Assembly: GCF_031755915.1 (NCBI RefSeq)
Contig: NC_083387.1
Location: forward strand, 17,443,001-17,507,000
Length of the DNA: 64,000 bases
Direction: 5' to 3'
Origin: Ziziphus jujuba
Lineage: Eukaryota; Streptophyta; Magnoliopsida; Rosales; Rhamnaceae
Of this stretch, positions 38,733 through 50,629 are shown in pieces (within the stretch, counting starts at the first letter, position 1; each line of letters begins with the position of its first letter). Made by a program: the position numbers and the translations under genes. Below the pieces are notes generated by a model, which worked only from the letters and a program-made list of their open reading frames with translations, was not told where the DNA came from and did not search any database.

Positions 38733-40515
38733 ATATATATTTGGTATTACCTATATATATATATATATATATACATCGTGTGTGTGTCTTAATTTCTTAA
38801 ACTTTTGGATATATAATATCTTTAAAAAAAAAAAAAAAACTTTTGGATCTATAATGTCTACTTTGTTCTAAAAAATGCTATGATTGTTTATGGCTTTTAG
38901 TACTTTTAGTGTATTTCCATTTTGCATATACAACAATGAAAATACTATTATCTCACTAATTATCTTACTAATTATATATTTGATTTTTTTTTTTTATATA
39001 CTAAAGATGAGAGATTCAAACCTTTTGTATACACACACATATATATATATATATTATATTTAGTCTAAGAATTAAAATTATTATCTAAAAAAATGACTTA
39101 CCATTAAATTATCTCGCATGCAATTTCATTTTTTGTCTGGTAATAAAAAAAGGTCTAAAAGGTATAAAAAAAAGATTGGGAAGGTAAAAAGGATCAAATT
39201 TTCCAAACATTTCACTTGATAATACTACGTTTATTACTATTCTTTTTTTACTGAATAAAAAAAATTATCCTTAGATATACAATTATATATATGAAATATA
39301 AATAATTTTAACTTTTGGGCTTTTGTTACCAATGTTCTATGTAGTTTATATCTTTTTGCAATTTATCCATGTAGTATTTAACTGACACCAACATCCTTTA
39401 TAAGATTTATAACAGTGCATCATGGTATAAAAGCTTTACACATTGACTTTTAACTTCTATATTGTAATAATCAAAACCAAATTTTCATATTTTCTATATC
39501 TTTGATTAGAGAAGGGGAATCTCTCACATACCGTGTAAACATGCATTTTTTTACCCTTTTACGAACTTCAAAAGAATGCTAATGCTAATTCTATTTTAAA
39601 GAAGATAAAAATATTAAAATGTTAATATAATAAAGGATATTGGTACCAAAATCCCAATCTTTTTATCGTTTTTATAAGAAAAATTAATTAAGCAAGAACT
39701 TCGCAAAAAAATAATAATAATAATAATACTATTTTCTTATATGTAATTATGAAAAGCTGAATCAAAGTTTGAAAAAGAAAGAATATAAGATGAGTAGACA
39801 TGTTTCATGAATTGCACACAAACATAACATCCTCATGTTTTCCACTTTATTGAGAAGTGAAGAACGGTATGACTAACTCAATAGAACCACATTATGTACA
39901 TTTATTGGTCCAAGGTGGCAATGGCTGACGTTTGTGCCCCTTTTTTTTCTTTTTTTTATTTTACTTGGTCTCAAAGAAAGGGTTATAATCCTCTTTTTAG
40001 TTTTTATTTTACTTGGTCCCAAAGAAAGGAGACTATAATAGTAATTTTATATGTTCCCTGACCGCAAAAGTGGGCGAGATTGTTTGTTTATTTCCTTAGA
40101 GGAAAAGCGAAGGACCTTTTTGATCTGATTACCCCTAATTCTCATAATCAATGTTAGACACGTGTACATTGTATACTTATGGGTTTAAAGAGTGAGACTG
40201 TTTAATTGCCAGAATTGTTCACCACCTCTATTTTGAAATTTCTTTTTTGGAATTAATTTCAAAATCCTCAACTTTTATTTATTTGTTATTTTTTTGCAAA
40301 TTTATTTTTCAACAAATTAAAATATATTAGAACAAAAAATAAATAAAAAATTAAAAAAAAAGTGTCAACGTAACAAATATTAGAAATTATGTAGCGTTAT
40401 TACTAATTAGTCAATTAGAATAAGAAAAGATAAGTTTATACAAACAATATGGTAAAAAAATTAAATGCATGGGAACACCCAGTAAAATTGGAAAACTAGA
40501 AAAGATCCAAAAAAA

Positions 40516-40550
<35 letters not shown>

Positions 40551-40710
40551 TTTCAAATTGAAAAAAAAAGAAAAATAAACTAATAAAGCCCATATATGAT
40601 AAAAAGCCTAAAGAATTTAAAAACAACTATATACCTAATAAGTAGGTTCTAATAGTCCTAACAACGAACTTAACAACTAAAACTAAAACAAATAAAACTA
40701 AAACAAATAA
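38733..40710. other. Block X, unit 1: relative of the MSDQ upstream region
   Basis: About 38780-40090 is a diverged copy of 190-1080 of array I: shared AATTTCTT..TTTGGAT, GATTAGAGAAGG, TGTACA and TTTTACTTGGTCCCAAAGAAAGG segments in the same order, with indels. The MSDQ gene itself is missing; a different sequence follows. No ORF of note; (TA)n at 40520-40546. Confidence 0.6.
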
Positions 40711-40720
40711 TCATGAGAAT

Positions 40721-40926
40721 AAACTTAGGAACACGGCGGCTGCAGCACCATGACATAAACCCGACAAAAGAGATGCTCGGAAGCCCTTATGGCAATTTTC
40801 GACAGCAGCGGGGGCTCGGATATAAACTTAGGAACACGGCGGTAGCAGCACCATAACATAAACCCGACGAAAGAGATGTTCGGAGGTCCTTATGGCAATT
40901 TTGGACGAAAGCGGTGGCTGCGATGC
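40721..40926 (-). repeat. 103-bp tandem duplication at the 3' end of the Tim17-like gene, unit 1
   Basis: AAACTTAGGAACACGGCGG...GGCAATTTTCGAC starts at 40721 and 40824. The inner copy encodes the current tail; the outer copy encodes a near-identical tail but is one base out of phase and lies beyond the stop. Confidence 0.85.
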
Positions 40927-41269
40927 CTCCGGCGAAGTTCCAACCATCCTTCACTCCGCGAGCCTCATCCAGGGTGCGTATGAAAGAATTGGCCATGGCG
41001 TCAAACCAGATGCATTTAGCGGCATGTTTAACGAAACTAGGTGCGCCCTTTCTCACGGACTCAATGCCGCCACCGACGATCTCAGTAACACTATCGCCGG
41101 GGGTGTTGACCAAACCATGGATGAAGAGCCCTCCGGAGACCGCCGCCACTGCAAGCCCCCAGCAATAGTAATATCGAGACGTGACGTCTTTTGGCAACTG
41201 CCAAACCCTAGTCTTCTTTTCCTTATTTTTTTGGGTATTATGCCCACCAACACCAGTCTGGCTTTCCAT
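40787..41269 (-). CDS. Small Gly-rich membrane protein, Tim17/Tim22/OEP16-like
   Basis: 160 residues from ATG 41269. The N-terminus (about 1-28) is basic (NTQKNKEKKTR). Membrane-type segments follow: about 33-50 (YCWGLAVAAVSGGLFIHGLV), a Gly-rich stretch at 57-70 (VGGGIESV), about 112-128 and about 136-150 (SSGLCYGAATAVFLSL). RGVKDGWNFAGGIAATAF resembles the R-x-K-x-D-x-x-N plus Gly-rich helix signature of the Tim17/Tim22/Tim23/OEP16 family of organelle membrane proteins; this assignment is inference. A TATA box and a CT-rich leader precede it. The end, YPSPRCCRKLP, is an artefact of the 103-bp tail duplication; the older tail was probably ...VFLSLFS. Intact single exon, hence possibly expressed. 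Confidence 0.6.
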   Translation of the reverse strand: MESQTGVGGHNTQKNKEKKTRVWQLPKDVTSRYYYCWGLAVAAVSGGLFIHGLVNTPGDSVTEIVGGGIESVRKGAPSFVKHAAKCIWFDAMANSFIRTLDEARGVKDGWNFAGGIAATAFVQNCHKDLRTSLSSGLCYGAATAVFLSLYPSPRCCRKLP

Positions 41270-41347
41270 GCCCTGGTCTGGTCTCCTCTCTCTCTCTCTC
41301 TAGTCTCTTTGTTTTTGTACTGGAGCAGTCTCTCTTTTCTTTCTCTC

Positions 41348-41354
41348 TTTATAT
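41348..41354 (-). promoter_or_regulatory. TATA box of the Tim17-like gene, unit 1
   Basis: ATATAAA on the minus strand, about 80 bp before the ATG, followed by a GA-rich leader that includes (GA)n (41285-41303). Confidence 0.5.
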
Positions 41355-41449
41355 CAGCGAGACATGGAAATCAAAAAAGGCAGGCTGCTTCTTTTTTATC
41401 ACAAATAGCTCGCCTCAGATTCTTCTTTTCACCGAAAAAAGGAAATTAG

Positions 41450-42744
41450 CTCAGTGTTGCCTTTTAGTTTATTTTTCTTTTATAGATATTTTGGTTTTCA
41501 TGAGTCCTTCTGCTTTGTATTATTATTATTATTATTTTGGATCCCTAAATTTTCTTTTTAACGCTAACTTGTTTTTTTTTTTTTGCATTTTGTTTCCTTA
41601 ATTTTTTTGCCCCATACTTTTTAACATTCATGAGGCACATGCATATATATATATATATATATATAATAAACTAATGGACGAACCATACTCGGGTCTGAGG
41701 GGCCAAGGCCCAGAGAAGTTGTCATTGTCCAAAAGTTGGTGGGGATTTTTTTTTTTTTTTTTTTACTTTTTTCTGGATCTTATCTGCATGTTGCAACTGT
41801 TAGTGCTACCAAATATGAATACTTAAAAATATATATATATATATATATATAATTCCAGCACTATAAATCCGTAATTTATATATAATTATAGAATTGTTTT
41901 TAGAATATAATGTATTAATTTTTTAAAAGCATCTAATGATTTATCAGATTCTTTAAATTTACCTACAAAATAAAACACGGGAATAACAGAAGTATATGAT
42001 GGTTACACTGTTCTAACCTGTCTCTTTCAGATTTTAACCTAATAGGTATAATAGACGTATCAAAACTCTAATCTCAATTTATGTTTCGTATATTTCACTA
42101 GTGACTTATTCCTTAAATTTTATCTATATATATACAAAATAATTAAAAAATAATAATAATAGTGTTAATAATATAATATGTATAAAAATAATAATAATAT
42201 AATAATAAAACATGGAATAAGTTAATTGGGCTTCCAGAAAAAAAAGGTCATTCAGTCCAATGGGTCAACTGAAGTATTACAAAGAGTGTATGCCCAAGGA
42301 TTCTACTAAAAATGTTAATAAATAAGGTAATCCCATTACTGGTGTAAAGAAACTTGATATATGTCTCCCTAATATCAAAACTATGTATATGATATAACTT
42401 AAAAATGACCCTGTTGAAGTATGTAATTCCATGATCCAAAAACCCAAAAAAAAAAAAAATGTAATTCCAATTTATTTTTAATTAGAAATCATCTATTTTT
42501 AATTTAGGAAATGTAAATTTATGATTTTTTTTTTCTTGATGTAATTATATACATATATATATATATATATTATAGATGTAGTTTTATAGTTAAAGTGTTA
42601 ATGAGAATCTTTGCCAAAATAAAAAAAGGTTAATAAGACTTTGTGAAAAGATAAAATTAAAAATTGTTACTTTTTTCCATAGAAAATTGTTTTCTTTTTG
42701 CGAATTTAGTTAAAATAATAAAAAAGTCAATACCACTAAAAAAA
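41450..42744. other. AT-rich intergenic, unit 1
   Basis: 41450-42015 is collinear with 55560-56120 of unit 2. There are (TA)n runs at 41643-41664, 41829-41851 and 42555-42570. No gene seen. Confidence 0.6.
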
Positions 42745-43690
42745 AAAAAAAGTTATGTCTTATTGAATATATCCAATTAAATTTTATTATTCTCTTCTTT
42801 TATCTTCTTCTTTTTAAATTTTTGTTTTTAAATCGAACAATTTAAAAAAATAACTATTCCTTTTTTTTTTAAATCCTTTATAAGTTACATCAATTTTTTA
42901 TTATTATTATTTCTTATTTTCCTTTCTTTTGTTATATTCCTACTAGTTTTTTATTTTATTTCTTTTTTTTTTATCTTTCTTTTTTGATCATTTTTTTTTG
43001 GCAAAGATTTCTTATATCAATTATTTATTTTGCTATTTTATTCTTTTTACCTTATCAAATATTCTCTCTATCTCTCTCTTCTCTCTCTCTCTCTCTCTTT
43101 TATTTTGTTCTTTTTCCTAATTTTCTATTTTTCTTTTATTCCATTATTTTTTTCTTATTTTCCATTTCCATCAGACATTTTTTTTCTCTAATTTTTCAAT
43201 TTTTACTTTTTCTTTTTCATTGTATTTCTATAAGTTATTTTTTTCCCCCTTTCTTCTCTCCATTTTTTTTTATTTTCCCTTATCTCCCATTTTATTTATT
43301 TATTTTCCTTTTTATTGTTTATTTTTGTTGTTACTTTCCTCTTAAACAGTGTTAAGAAGGTCTAAACATGTGGGTTGACTATGTTAGTAATATATAAAAA
43401 TTAGTAGTTTTATTATTATGATAATGTAAGATTTTATGGATGTTTATAGTTGAAAATATTATGTTAAAATTGTAGAATTTAATTTTTTAGTTAATACAAA
43501 ATCCCAAGTCCTAATATTTATTTTATTTATGTATATACATGAATTTCTTTGCTTAAAACTCACATTAAAAAATTAATAACATATATTGTAAAGTATCAAT
43601 AAGGTTTAAAATTAATTAATGAAAAGATAATTGATTCATAATATAGAATAATTGTTAGTCATATAAGGAGTGGAAAAACGTAACTCTAAA
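42745..43690. repeat. Repeat block Y, copy 1
   Basis: Homologous to 45225-46095 and 58395-59335: same order of TTCAATTAAATTTT, CTATTCCTTTTT, TAAGTTACATCA, a (CT)n microsatellite (43070-43100), GTCTAAACATGTGG and ATACAAAATCCCAAGTC. The ORF at 42984-43355 is an artefact of pyrimidine-rich text. The function or source element is unknown. Confidence 0.7.
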
Positions 43691-43886
43691 AGGCCAACTA
43701 TAAATTAATGAATAATTAAATACATATAATAAAAAAATGATATGTGTGTATATATATATATATTATAATGTGAATGAATTAATAATAACGAATCAAACTA
43801 ATACTATGAGTGCTACAGAGGAAATGTGACAAAACTATATATGAGTATATGTATTGTCATTTGAGGATATACAATATACTATTATG

Positions 43887-43924
<38 letters not shown>

Positions 43925-44248
43925 TAAATATATTATTTATTTATTTAAGCACACCTAAAGCAACTTCATTCTCAAAGAAAGGATGTGAGCATTACGAGCT
44001 ATTAGAAATTATATTTAACAAGTTGACTACCACTAGAGTGTTTTGTCATGCATCCATTAGTGACCCACCTAATACAAATGATGAGATGGAATTGGAGGCT
44101 AAAAGTCCACATGTTAATGCTACTCATAATGATCCTTTTTATATCCTTGATAAATAAACAAGCCATTTGAAGAAACGCACTGCATCATCTAACAATTCTA
44201 TCTCATCAACAAAAATATTATTGAAATACATACAATCGACAAAAAAAT
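43691..44248. other. Intergenic, unit 1
   Basis: (ATT)n at 43886-43921. Bases 43950-44160 are less AT-rich and exon-like but hold no ORF I can assign. Confidence 0.45.
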
Positions 44249-44496
44249 TAGGGGAAAATTTCATATAAACCTCTTGAGATTTGCATTAATTTTAATTTAA
44301 TCCCTAAGGTTTTAAAAATGTCATTACCTCTTCTCAGGTTTCAAATAGTTTTTATTTTTATTTCCTATTATTTTATTCATACCCTTCAAAATAATTTCAT
44401 CTACACCCCCTATAATAGTTCCATTTGTAATTTTCAAAATCTAAGAGGCTAAATTGAAATTAATGCAAATTTGGGACTTTAGATGAAATATTCCTA
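44249..44496. mobile_element. MITE with about 45-bp terminal inverted repeats
   Basis: The left end TAGGGGAAAATTTCAT..GATTTGCATTAATTT is matched in reverse by AATTAATGCAAATTT..ATGAAATATTCCTA at the right end. Length about 248 bp, no ORF. The flanks share AAAAAT as a possible low-complexity target duplication. Confidence 0.65.
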
Positions 44497-44631
44497 AAAA
44501 ATATAGATAGCTATAAATATTATATATAATGTTAATGAATTAACAATAATTTAAAAAAAAATCAACCGAAAATAAATGTTATATTATATTTTGATATATA
44601 TTTTATCTATATAATTCATTAATATTATATA

Positions 44632-45542
44632 TAATGTTCCTTGTATGTAAAAAAAAAAAAAGTTCCTTTTATGTAAAAAAAAAAAAAAAGTTCCTTTTAT
44701 GTAAAAAACTAAAGAAAGAAAAAAAATGAGAACTTTTTAAAAAAAATTGAAAATTATTTAGTCAAACATATTTTCTGTTTTTTGGTTTTGAAAATTATTT
44801 TCAAGAATAAATGGTCAAATGCTTTTTATTCTCATTAAACAGCAGAAAACAGTTTTCTATTCTCTATTTTGAAAACAATATTTTGAGAACAAAAAACGGA
44901 AAATATGGCCAAACAGGCCTTGGCAACCTATTTTTAAAACAGTTTTCTGTTTTGTAAAAAAGAAAACTATTTTCAAAATAAAAGATTATATGTTTGGCCA
45001 TCATTTTTAAAAAACAGTTCTAAAAAACAAATGAAAAAAAAACAAATTTTGGAAAACAATAAAATGATATTTTCACTTGTTTTGAAAATAATAAAATACA
45101 TATTATTTTAACTTGTTTTCTTCGTCGTTTTTCTTTGGTATGCGTTTCTCTATCTTATAGAGAGAAAACATTACTTCACTTCTTTAGAATATCTTAGAGA
45201 GAGAAAGTTATAGAGAGAGAAAAATAGAATATTATACCTTGATATATGTATTCAATTAAAATTTTCTATTCTCTTATTTTATCTGCCTTTTTTTTTTTCT
45301 AAATTTTTTTTCAAATAGAACAACTTAAAAAAATAGCTATTCCTTTTTTTTTTTTTTCAATCCTTTGTAAGTTACATCATTTTTTTTTCCTTTCCTTCAT
45401 TATATACCTACTAGTTTTTTATTTTATTTTTTATTTTTTTTATCTTACTTCTTTTATGATCTTTTTTGGTTAAAGATTTCTTATATCAATTATTTATTTT
45501 GCTATTTTGTTCTTTTTCCTTATTTTTCCATTTTTCCTTATC

Positions 45543-45583
<41 letters not shown>

Positions 45584-46658
45584 TTCTCTTTTCTATTTTG
45601 TTCTTTTTTCTAATTTTCCATTTTTCCTTTATTCCATTTTTTTAAAATTTTTAAATTTTTACTTTTTCCATTTCATTGTTTTTTTATAAGTTATTTCTTT
45701 TTTTTTTTCCTTATATCCATTTTTTTCCCCTTATCTCCCATTGTATTTATATTTTTCCTTTTTATTGTTTATTTTTGTTTTTACCTTTCTTCTGCAACAA
45801 TGTCAAGAAGATCTAAACATGTGGCTTGACTATGTTGGTAACATATAAAAGTTAGTAGTTTTATTATTATGCTAGTATGAGATTTTGTGGATGTTTATAG
45901 TTGGAAATACTATGTTAGAATTGTAGAATTTAATTTTTTAATTAATACAAAATCCCAAGTCCCAATAGTTATTTTATTTATGTATACACATGAATTTATT
46001 TGCTTGAAAATCAATAAGGTTTAAAAATTAATTAATGAAAAGATAATTGACTGATAATGTGGGACAACTATTAGTCATACAAGAAGTGGAAAAAAAAAGT
46101 TTTTTTTATGTTAAAAAAAAAAAGTAGAAAAAAATGAAAACTTCTTTAAAAAAAAAATTTGAAAATTATTTTCAGGTATTAATGGTCAAACGATCATTGT
46201 TTTCATTAAACAGCAGAAATCGGTTTTTTATTTTCTATTTTAAAGACAATATTTCGAAAATAAAAAATAGAAAACATGACCAAACAGACTCTTGAATTCT
46301 CTCACTAGCGATTTTCTCCATTGTTCACCCTTTGGGTGTTTTCCTCTATTTCCCACAATATTTTACTTCAGTTTCTTATATGATTCGATTTCTCACATCT
46401 AAACTTGCAAGCTTTATTCTTATTTATTTCTAATGCATTTGGAAACTTTTTCCTGCTTACTGCCCTGCACACCATGGTTTTATTTATTTAATTCTTTTGA
46501 TAATTTCACCCATGGTTAAAAACTTAAAAATATTACCTAGTATTTGGGCATTTGGTGGCATGACCTTCTTGAATACTGCATGTGGCAGCTTAATTTTTTA
46601 ACTTTTTTCGCCCTTTGTTTCTCTTTCTTTCCTTTCCTCTTGTGGGATTTCAATCTTA
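44632..46658. repeat. Repeat block Y, copy 2, with flanking foldback repeats
   Basis: Two direct copies of a 200-250-bp segment (about 44680-44935 and 46085-46290) flank the block. Each contains a foldback structure: about 44755-44790 is the reverse complement of 44890-44930, related to GGCCATATTTTCCGTTTTTT. The core (45225-46095) matches block Y copy 1 and includes (CT)n at 45548-45580. The tail 46290-46658 is shared with 59525-59878 and ends at the array II junction. Confidence 0.7.
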
Positions 46659-49600
46659 CTTTCATAGTAGATGATTAACAAACCATCTTCTAAGGCCATC
46701 AACAGTGGACGATGAATTGCAGTGACTTCAGCTGCTTTAGGGGAGTTAATAAGTTCCTTGGTAACGTCGATTTTGACAATATTACCATCTTGATTTTTGG
46801 CCACAACCCCTAGACTAGCAAAACCATTTCCCATAGAAGCATCAGAATTAAGTTTGATGATACCAGTCGGAGGAGGGGTCCAAAATCTTGGGGTGGTCAA
46901 GGAGGGGCTCGGAAAGGTGTCTTGCTCAATCATAGCACTGTGGAAATCGTTGAATCTACATAAAATAGATTTCACTTCTACATCCAGCAAAGTCCTTTTC
47001 CCTTCAAACAAAAATCTATTCCGGAAATTCCATAAAGCTTCAAGAACCAGTACTGCAAAAAGGAAATTGTTTTACCATCATTAGGGTGAATGGGCAGGTT
47101 TCCTCTAGGCTTAGCTAGCCAGTCCAAGTGAGCCTCTATGCTTGTCAATTGGAAGCTTTCCCATCTGATGCTCCATGGGGTTCGTAGCCATAATGCTTGT
47201 GTAACTAGAAAAACAAGTGTAATTCGTCCTCCTCGGACTCACAACCGCAAGGGCAATTAGAATTTTTAATCTCCCAATTCCGTTTCAGTAGATTTGATCT
47301 AACTGGTAAACTTCGAGAGGAAAGTTTCCACATGAAGAATTTGAGTCATTCGTGGATTCCACTCTTCCAGAGATGGTGCCACCAATTCCATTGCTGAGTT
47401 TCTTCTGGATGAAGAAACTTGTATACTGTCTTCACTTGGAAGTTGCCCGAAGAGCTTCCAAGCCACATTAGTTCATCCTTCAAGGAGCTCTTCGCCCATA
47501 AAATCTTTTGAATATTACTCACTGTGTTACTACCCAAGAAGAGGTTTAACCATTGAACGTTCCAGTCGCCATTCTCTAAACACAGCAAGTCTACCATTCC
47601 AAAAGAGTGAAGATTTACATTCGGGTTAGGGGTGGGCTTAAAGTTGGGATTGTTGGTGATCGAAAGATCCTCCCAAAAATTTATATTGTTTCCTTTACCA
47701 ACCCGAAAACAAATACCCTTAGCTAAGATGGGTCTAATACTCAATAATCCTTTCCACTGCGAAGAGAAAGTCTTCTTTCGGGTGCTTTTCATGAAGGAAG
47801 TGGAAGGGAAATACTTAGCTTTGAGAGATTTGACCCCGAGCTGATCCCGGACATTCTCTAAGGACCATCCCAGCTTGCGAAGCAAGGCTGAATTGACTTC
47901 TTCCATCTTACGGATGCCTAGACCACCACTTAGCTTAGATTTACAAATCGTATTCCAAGCTGCTGAGATGAAATTGTTAGGATTCTGTGCGTTGCCCCTC
48001 CAAAGGAAAGTTCTTGCTAATTTATCAATGTCTCTACACCAGGTTAGAGGGAGTTTGCATGTAGAAAGAGCATAAAGTGGGGCAACGGTGATCACCGACT
48101 TAACCAAAACACATCTCCCTAATTGAGAAAGAAGATTGGCTTTCCATCCCTATAGCTTTGATTCAACCTTTTTTTTAAAATCTTCATAATCCTTAGACTT
48201 GTTAATTCCCAGGAATAAAGGATTCCCTCGATACTTAGCATCCGTTGGCAACCCTTTAAGATTAAGAACACCTTTCACAACAGCTTTGGTCCTCCCCACA
48301 ACATTTCTAGAAAAGAAACAGCTCGATTTAGAAAAGTTTACTGATTGTCCTGTCCAACTGCAAAACTGATGCAGGCACTTAGACGCTGCTAAGGCTTCGG
48401 TCTTGGTGGCTTTGAGGAGAATGAGTAAATTATCCATAAAGAAAAGGTGAGAAATAGAAGGGCCGCTTCTTCCCAATTTAAAACCATGAATTTCCCCTTG
48501 GAAATCCAGCTTGTTGAGCACTCGAGAGAGTAGTTCGATGAACAAGATGAACAAATAAGTGGAGATTGGGTCTCCTTGGCGTAAATTTCATTCCATTTTG
48601 ACTTAACCGTAGAGACTCCCATTCAATAAAATTGAGGCACTTTCTGTAGAGTAGCATCGACCCAACAGCCCCACTACTCTAGCGAGAACCCGAAACTGAT
48701 AAGGATCTCATTGAGAGTCTCCCAATTGATACGATCACAAGCCTTATTCAGGTCAACTTTTATTTCGAGGAATCCATTAACCCCTTTTTTCTTCTTCATG
48801 GAGTGAACAATCTCATTTACTAGGATTGAGTTTTCGCTAATCCATCGTCCGGAGATGAAGGCTGTTTGATTAGGTGAAATTAATTTGTGCAGCAGAGGTC
48901 AAATGCAGTTGGCAAGAAGCTTTGGTATCACCTTGTACACCATATTGCAGAGGTTAATTGGCGAATGTGATTAAACTGAGAGATGGGATTGATCTTGGGG
49001 ATAAGGGTTATAAGAGTCCGAATCAAAGCTGAGGGGACAATACCAGAGATAAACACATTTTGTATTGTTCTAACCACATCAGTCCCCACAATATCCCAAT
49101 AATACTAAAAGAATACCGCTGGCATACCATCTGGACCAGGGGCTTTTGTGGGATTCATGCTCTTGAGAACTGAAAGGATGTCGAGTTCTAAAGGTAGAGC
49201 AACTAAACTATTATTTTCAAAACTTGAAATTGAGGGTTGGATAAACTCTTCTAAGCACGGACAGTGAGCCACCCCTTCATCCTTGTAGAGTTAAGAGAAC
49301 TTCTGCAATAGGTAGCCTCCTATGGCTTTTCTGTTGTCGAGTCAGGTACCTTCATCGTTCTTCAAAGTCGCTATAAAGGTCTTTCGTCTATTCAACAAGG
49401 CAAAGGCATGAAAAAACTTAGAGTTTCTATCCCTAGCTCTTAACCACAGCTCTCTTGATTTCTGTTGCCATAAAAGTTCCCATGTCAATTGCCACTCAAA
49501 AAGCTCCTTTTGAACTTCGGCTTCAAGAAGAAGGTTTGTTTCCGAAGGGTCCAAGCTCTAAAGGTAAGCAAAATGTTTCTTAACGTCTTGAATTTTAAAC

Positions 49601-50476
49601 CGGAAAGAACCAAAAATTTTCTTATTCCAGACTTTAAAAGCATTAACTGTATGCTGAATTTTTACAGTAAAAGAGATCCGTCTTCTAGTCCCTACATGGA
49701 ACATCCAAGCAGTATTAATGACTTGTTCACAAGTGGGGTCATGAATCCAGGCTTCCAAAAACCTGAAAGGTCGGGGGGCTTTTTCATGATCTAATACCAG
49801 GCATAATAGAATAGGAACGTGATCCGACCGTATAGCTGTGAGGTGAATTAGGCCTGCAAGATCAAAGAAACAATGCCATTCTGGGCTTACCAATGCGAGA
49901 TCCAAATGTTCCTTGATGTTGGCTTGCCCCCCTCTCTTGTTACACGATGTGAAGGGGTCCCCAATGAAACCCAAGTCAATGGGCCCTACAGCATTAAGAA
50001 AAAATTGGACTTCTTCGAAACTCGTCTTCCTCCCCTTTTTTCGTTCTGATCAATTATGTCATTGAAATCCCCAATGGACACCCAAGCTATCAGTCCTAAC
50101 TGTAAGCACATGTCCAATTCACTCAAAAGTTTTGCCTAATAACCCATTCAGCATGGCAATAACAGAACTAGATGTTCCAACAAAAACCTTGTTGTGAAAG
50201 AACACGAACACCGATTATCCATCTGGAACTAAAAATAACATCCCAATCACAATCATCTTTCCACAGAAGTGCCAGTCCCCCACCACCGTTACAAGCTTCC
50301 ACAATAAACTTGTGTTGAAACTTAAGAGTCCTAGCTATGCTTTCCATTCTTCCTATGTTGTGTTTGGTCTCTATAAGAAAGAGACCTTGTGGAGAAGATC
50401 TGTTAACCAAGCCACGAAGGCTTCTAACTGTAGAGGGTCTTCCTAGCCCTCCGAAGTTCCACGACAATAGCTTCAT
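46659..50476 (-). pseudogene. LINE B ORF2
   Basis: The ATG at 50476 opens the endonuclease domain with LSWNFGGLGR and FLIETK. A TGG-to-TAG stop falls in CWNIWFCYC (about 50173). Later frames cover RSDHVPILL (about 49825), the RT domain, where the catalytic motif reads FMDN rather than FxDD, the zf-RVT region (48107-47346 frame) and RNase H (SDASMGNGFASLGVV, 47011-46660). Multiple stops and frameshifts; not functional. Confidence 0.88.
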
Positions 50477-50511
50477 TGGGGAGGAAGGGGCTTGATAAGG
50501 CCCGCCTCCTC
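46659..50511 (-). mobile_element. LINE B (copy made by tandem duplication)
   Basis: Same LINE as A, from inside RNase H to just upstream of the ORF2 start. It has no 3' tail and no target duplication: the 3' side joins block Y at the array junction and the 5' side is cut by a deletion at about 50512. Confidence 0.88.
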
Positions 50512-50629
50512 GGCTTTGACAATACTTTGTTTATTACTATTCTTTTTTTACTGAATAAAAAAAATTACCCTCAGATATACAATTATAAATATGAGATATA
50601 AATAACTTTAACTTTTGGGCTTTTGTTAC
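50512..50629. other. Deletion junction and start of block X, unit 2
   Basis: Sequence passes from LINE ORF2 leader (CCTCCTCGGC) straight to the equivalent of about 39216. Unit 1 has about 850 bp more here, including the LINE 5' part and right TSD. GTTAC at 50625-50629 is the left target duplication of the solo LTR. Confidence 0.7.

Larger units (their letters stand above)
33091..46658. repeat. Tandem array II, unit 1
   Basis: The repeat begins inside the RNase H region of LINE A at CTTTCATAG (33091) and ends where the same LINE position reappears at 46659. It contains LINE A (from RNase H upward), the Tim17-like gene block, foldback-repeat block 1 and block 2. Insertions private to this unit include the TRIM array. 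Confidence 0.75.

Noticed and set aside
40892..41449. Plus-strand 185-codon ORF over the Tim17-like gene
   Set aside because: It is the shadow of the minus-strand gene. The minus frame has the TATA box, the membrane helices and family-like signature, and its reading is kept in both array copies.
42984..43355. 123-codon ORF, hydrophobic
   Set aside because: Pure pyrimidine-rich low complexity with a (CT)n core; the same text in the other block Y copies gives unrelated or broken ORFs (45507-45689, 58636-58926).
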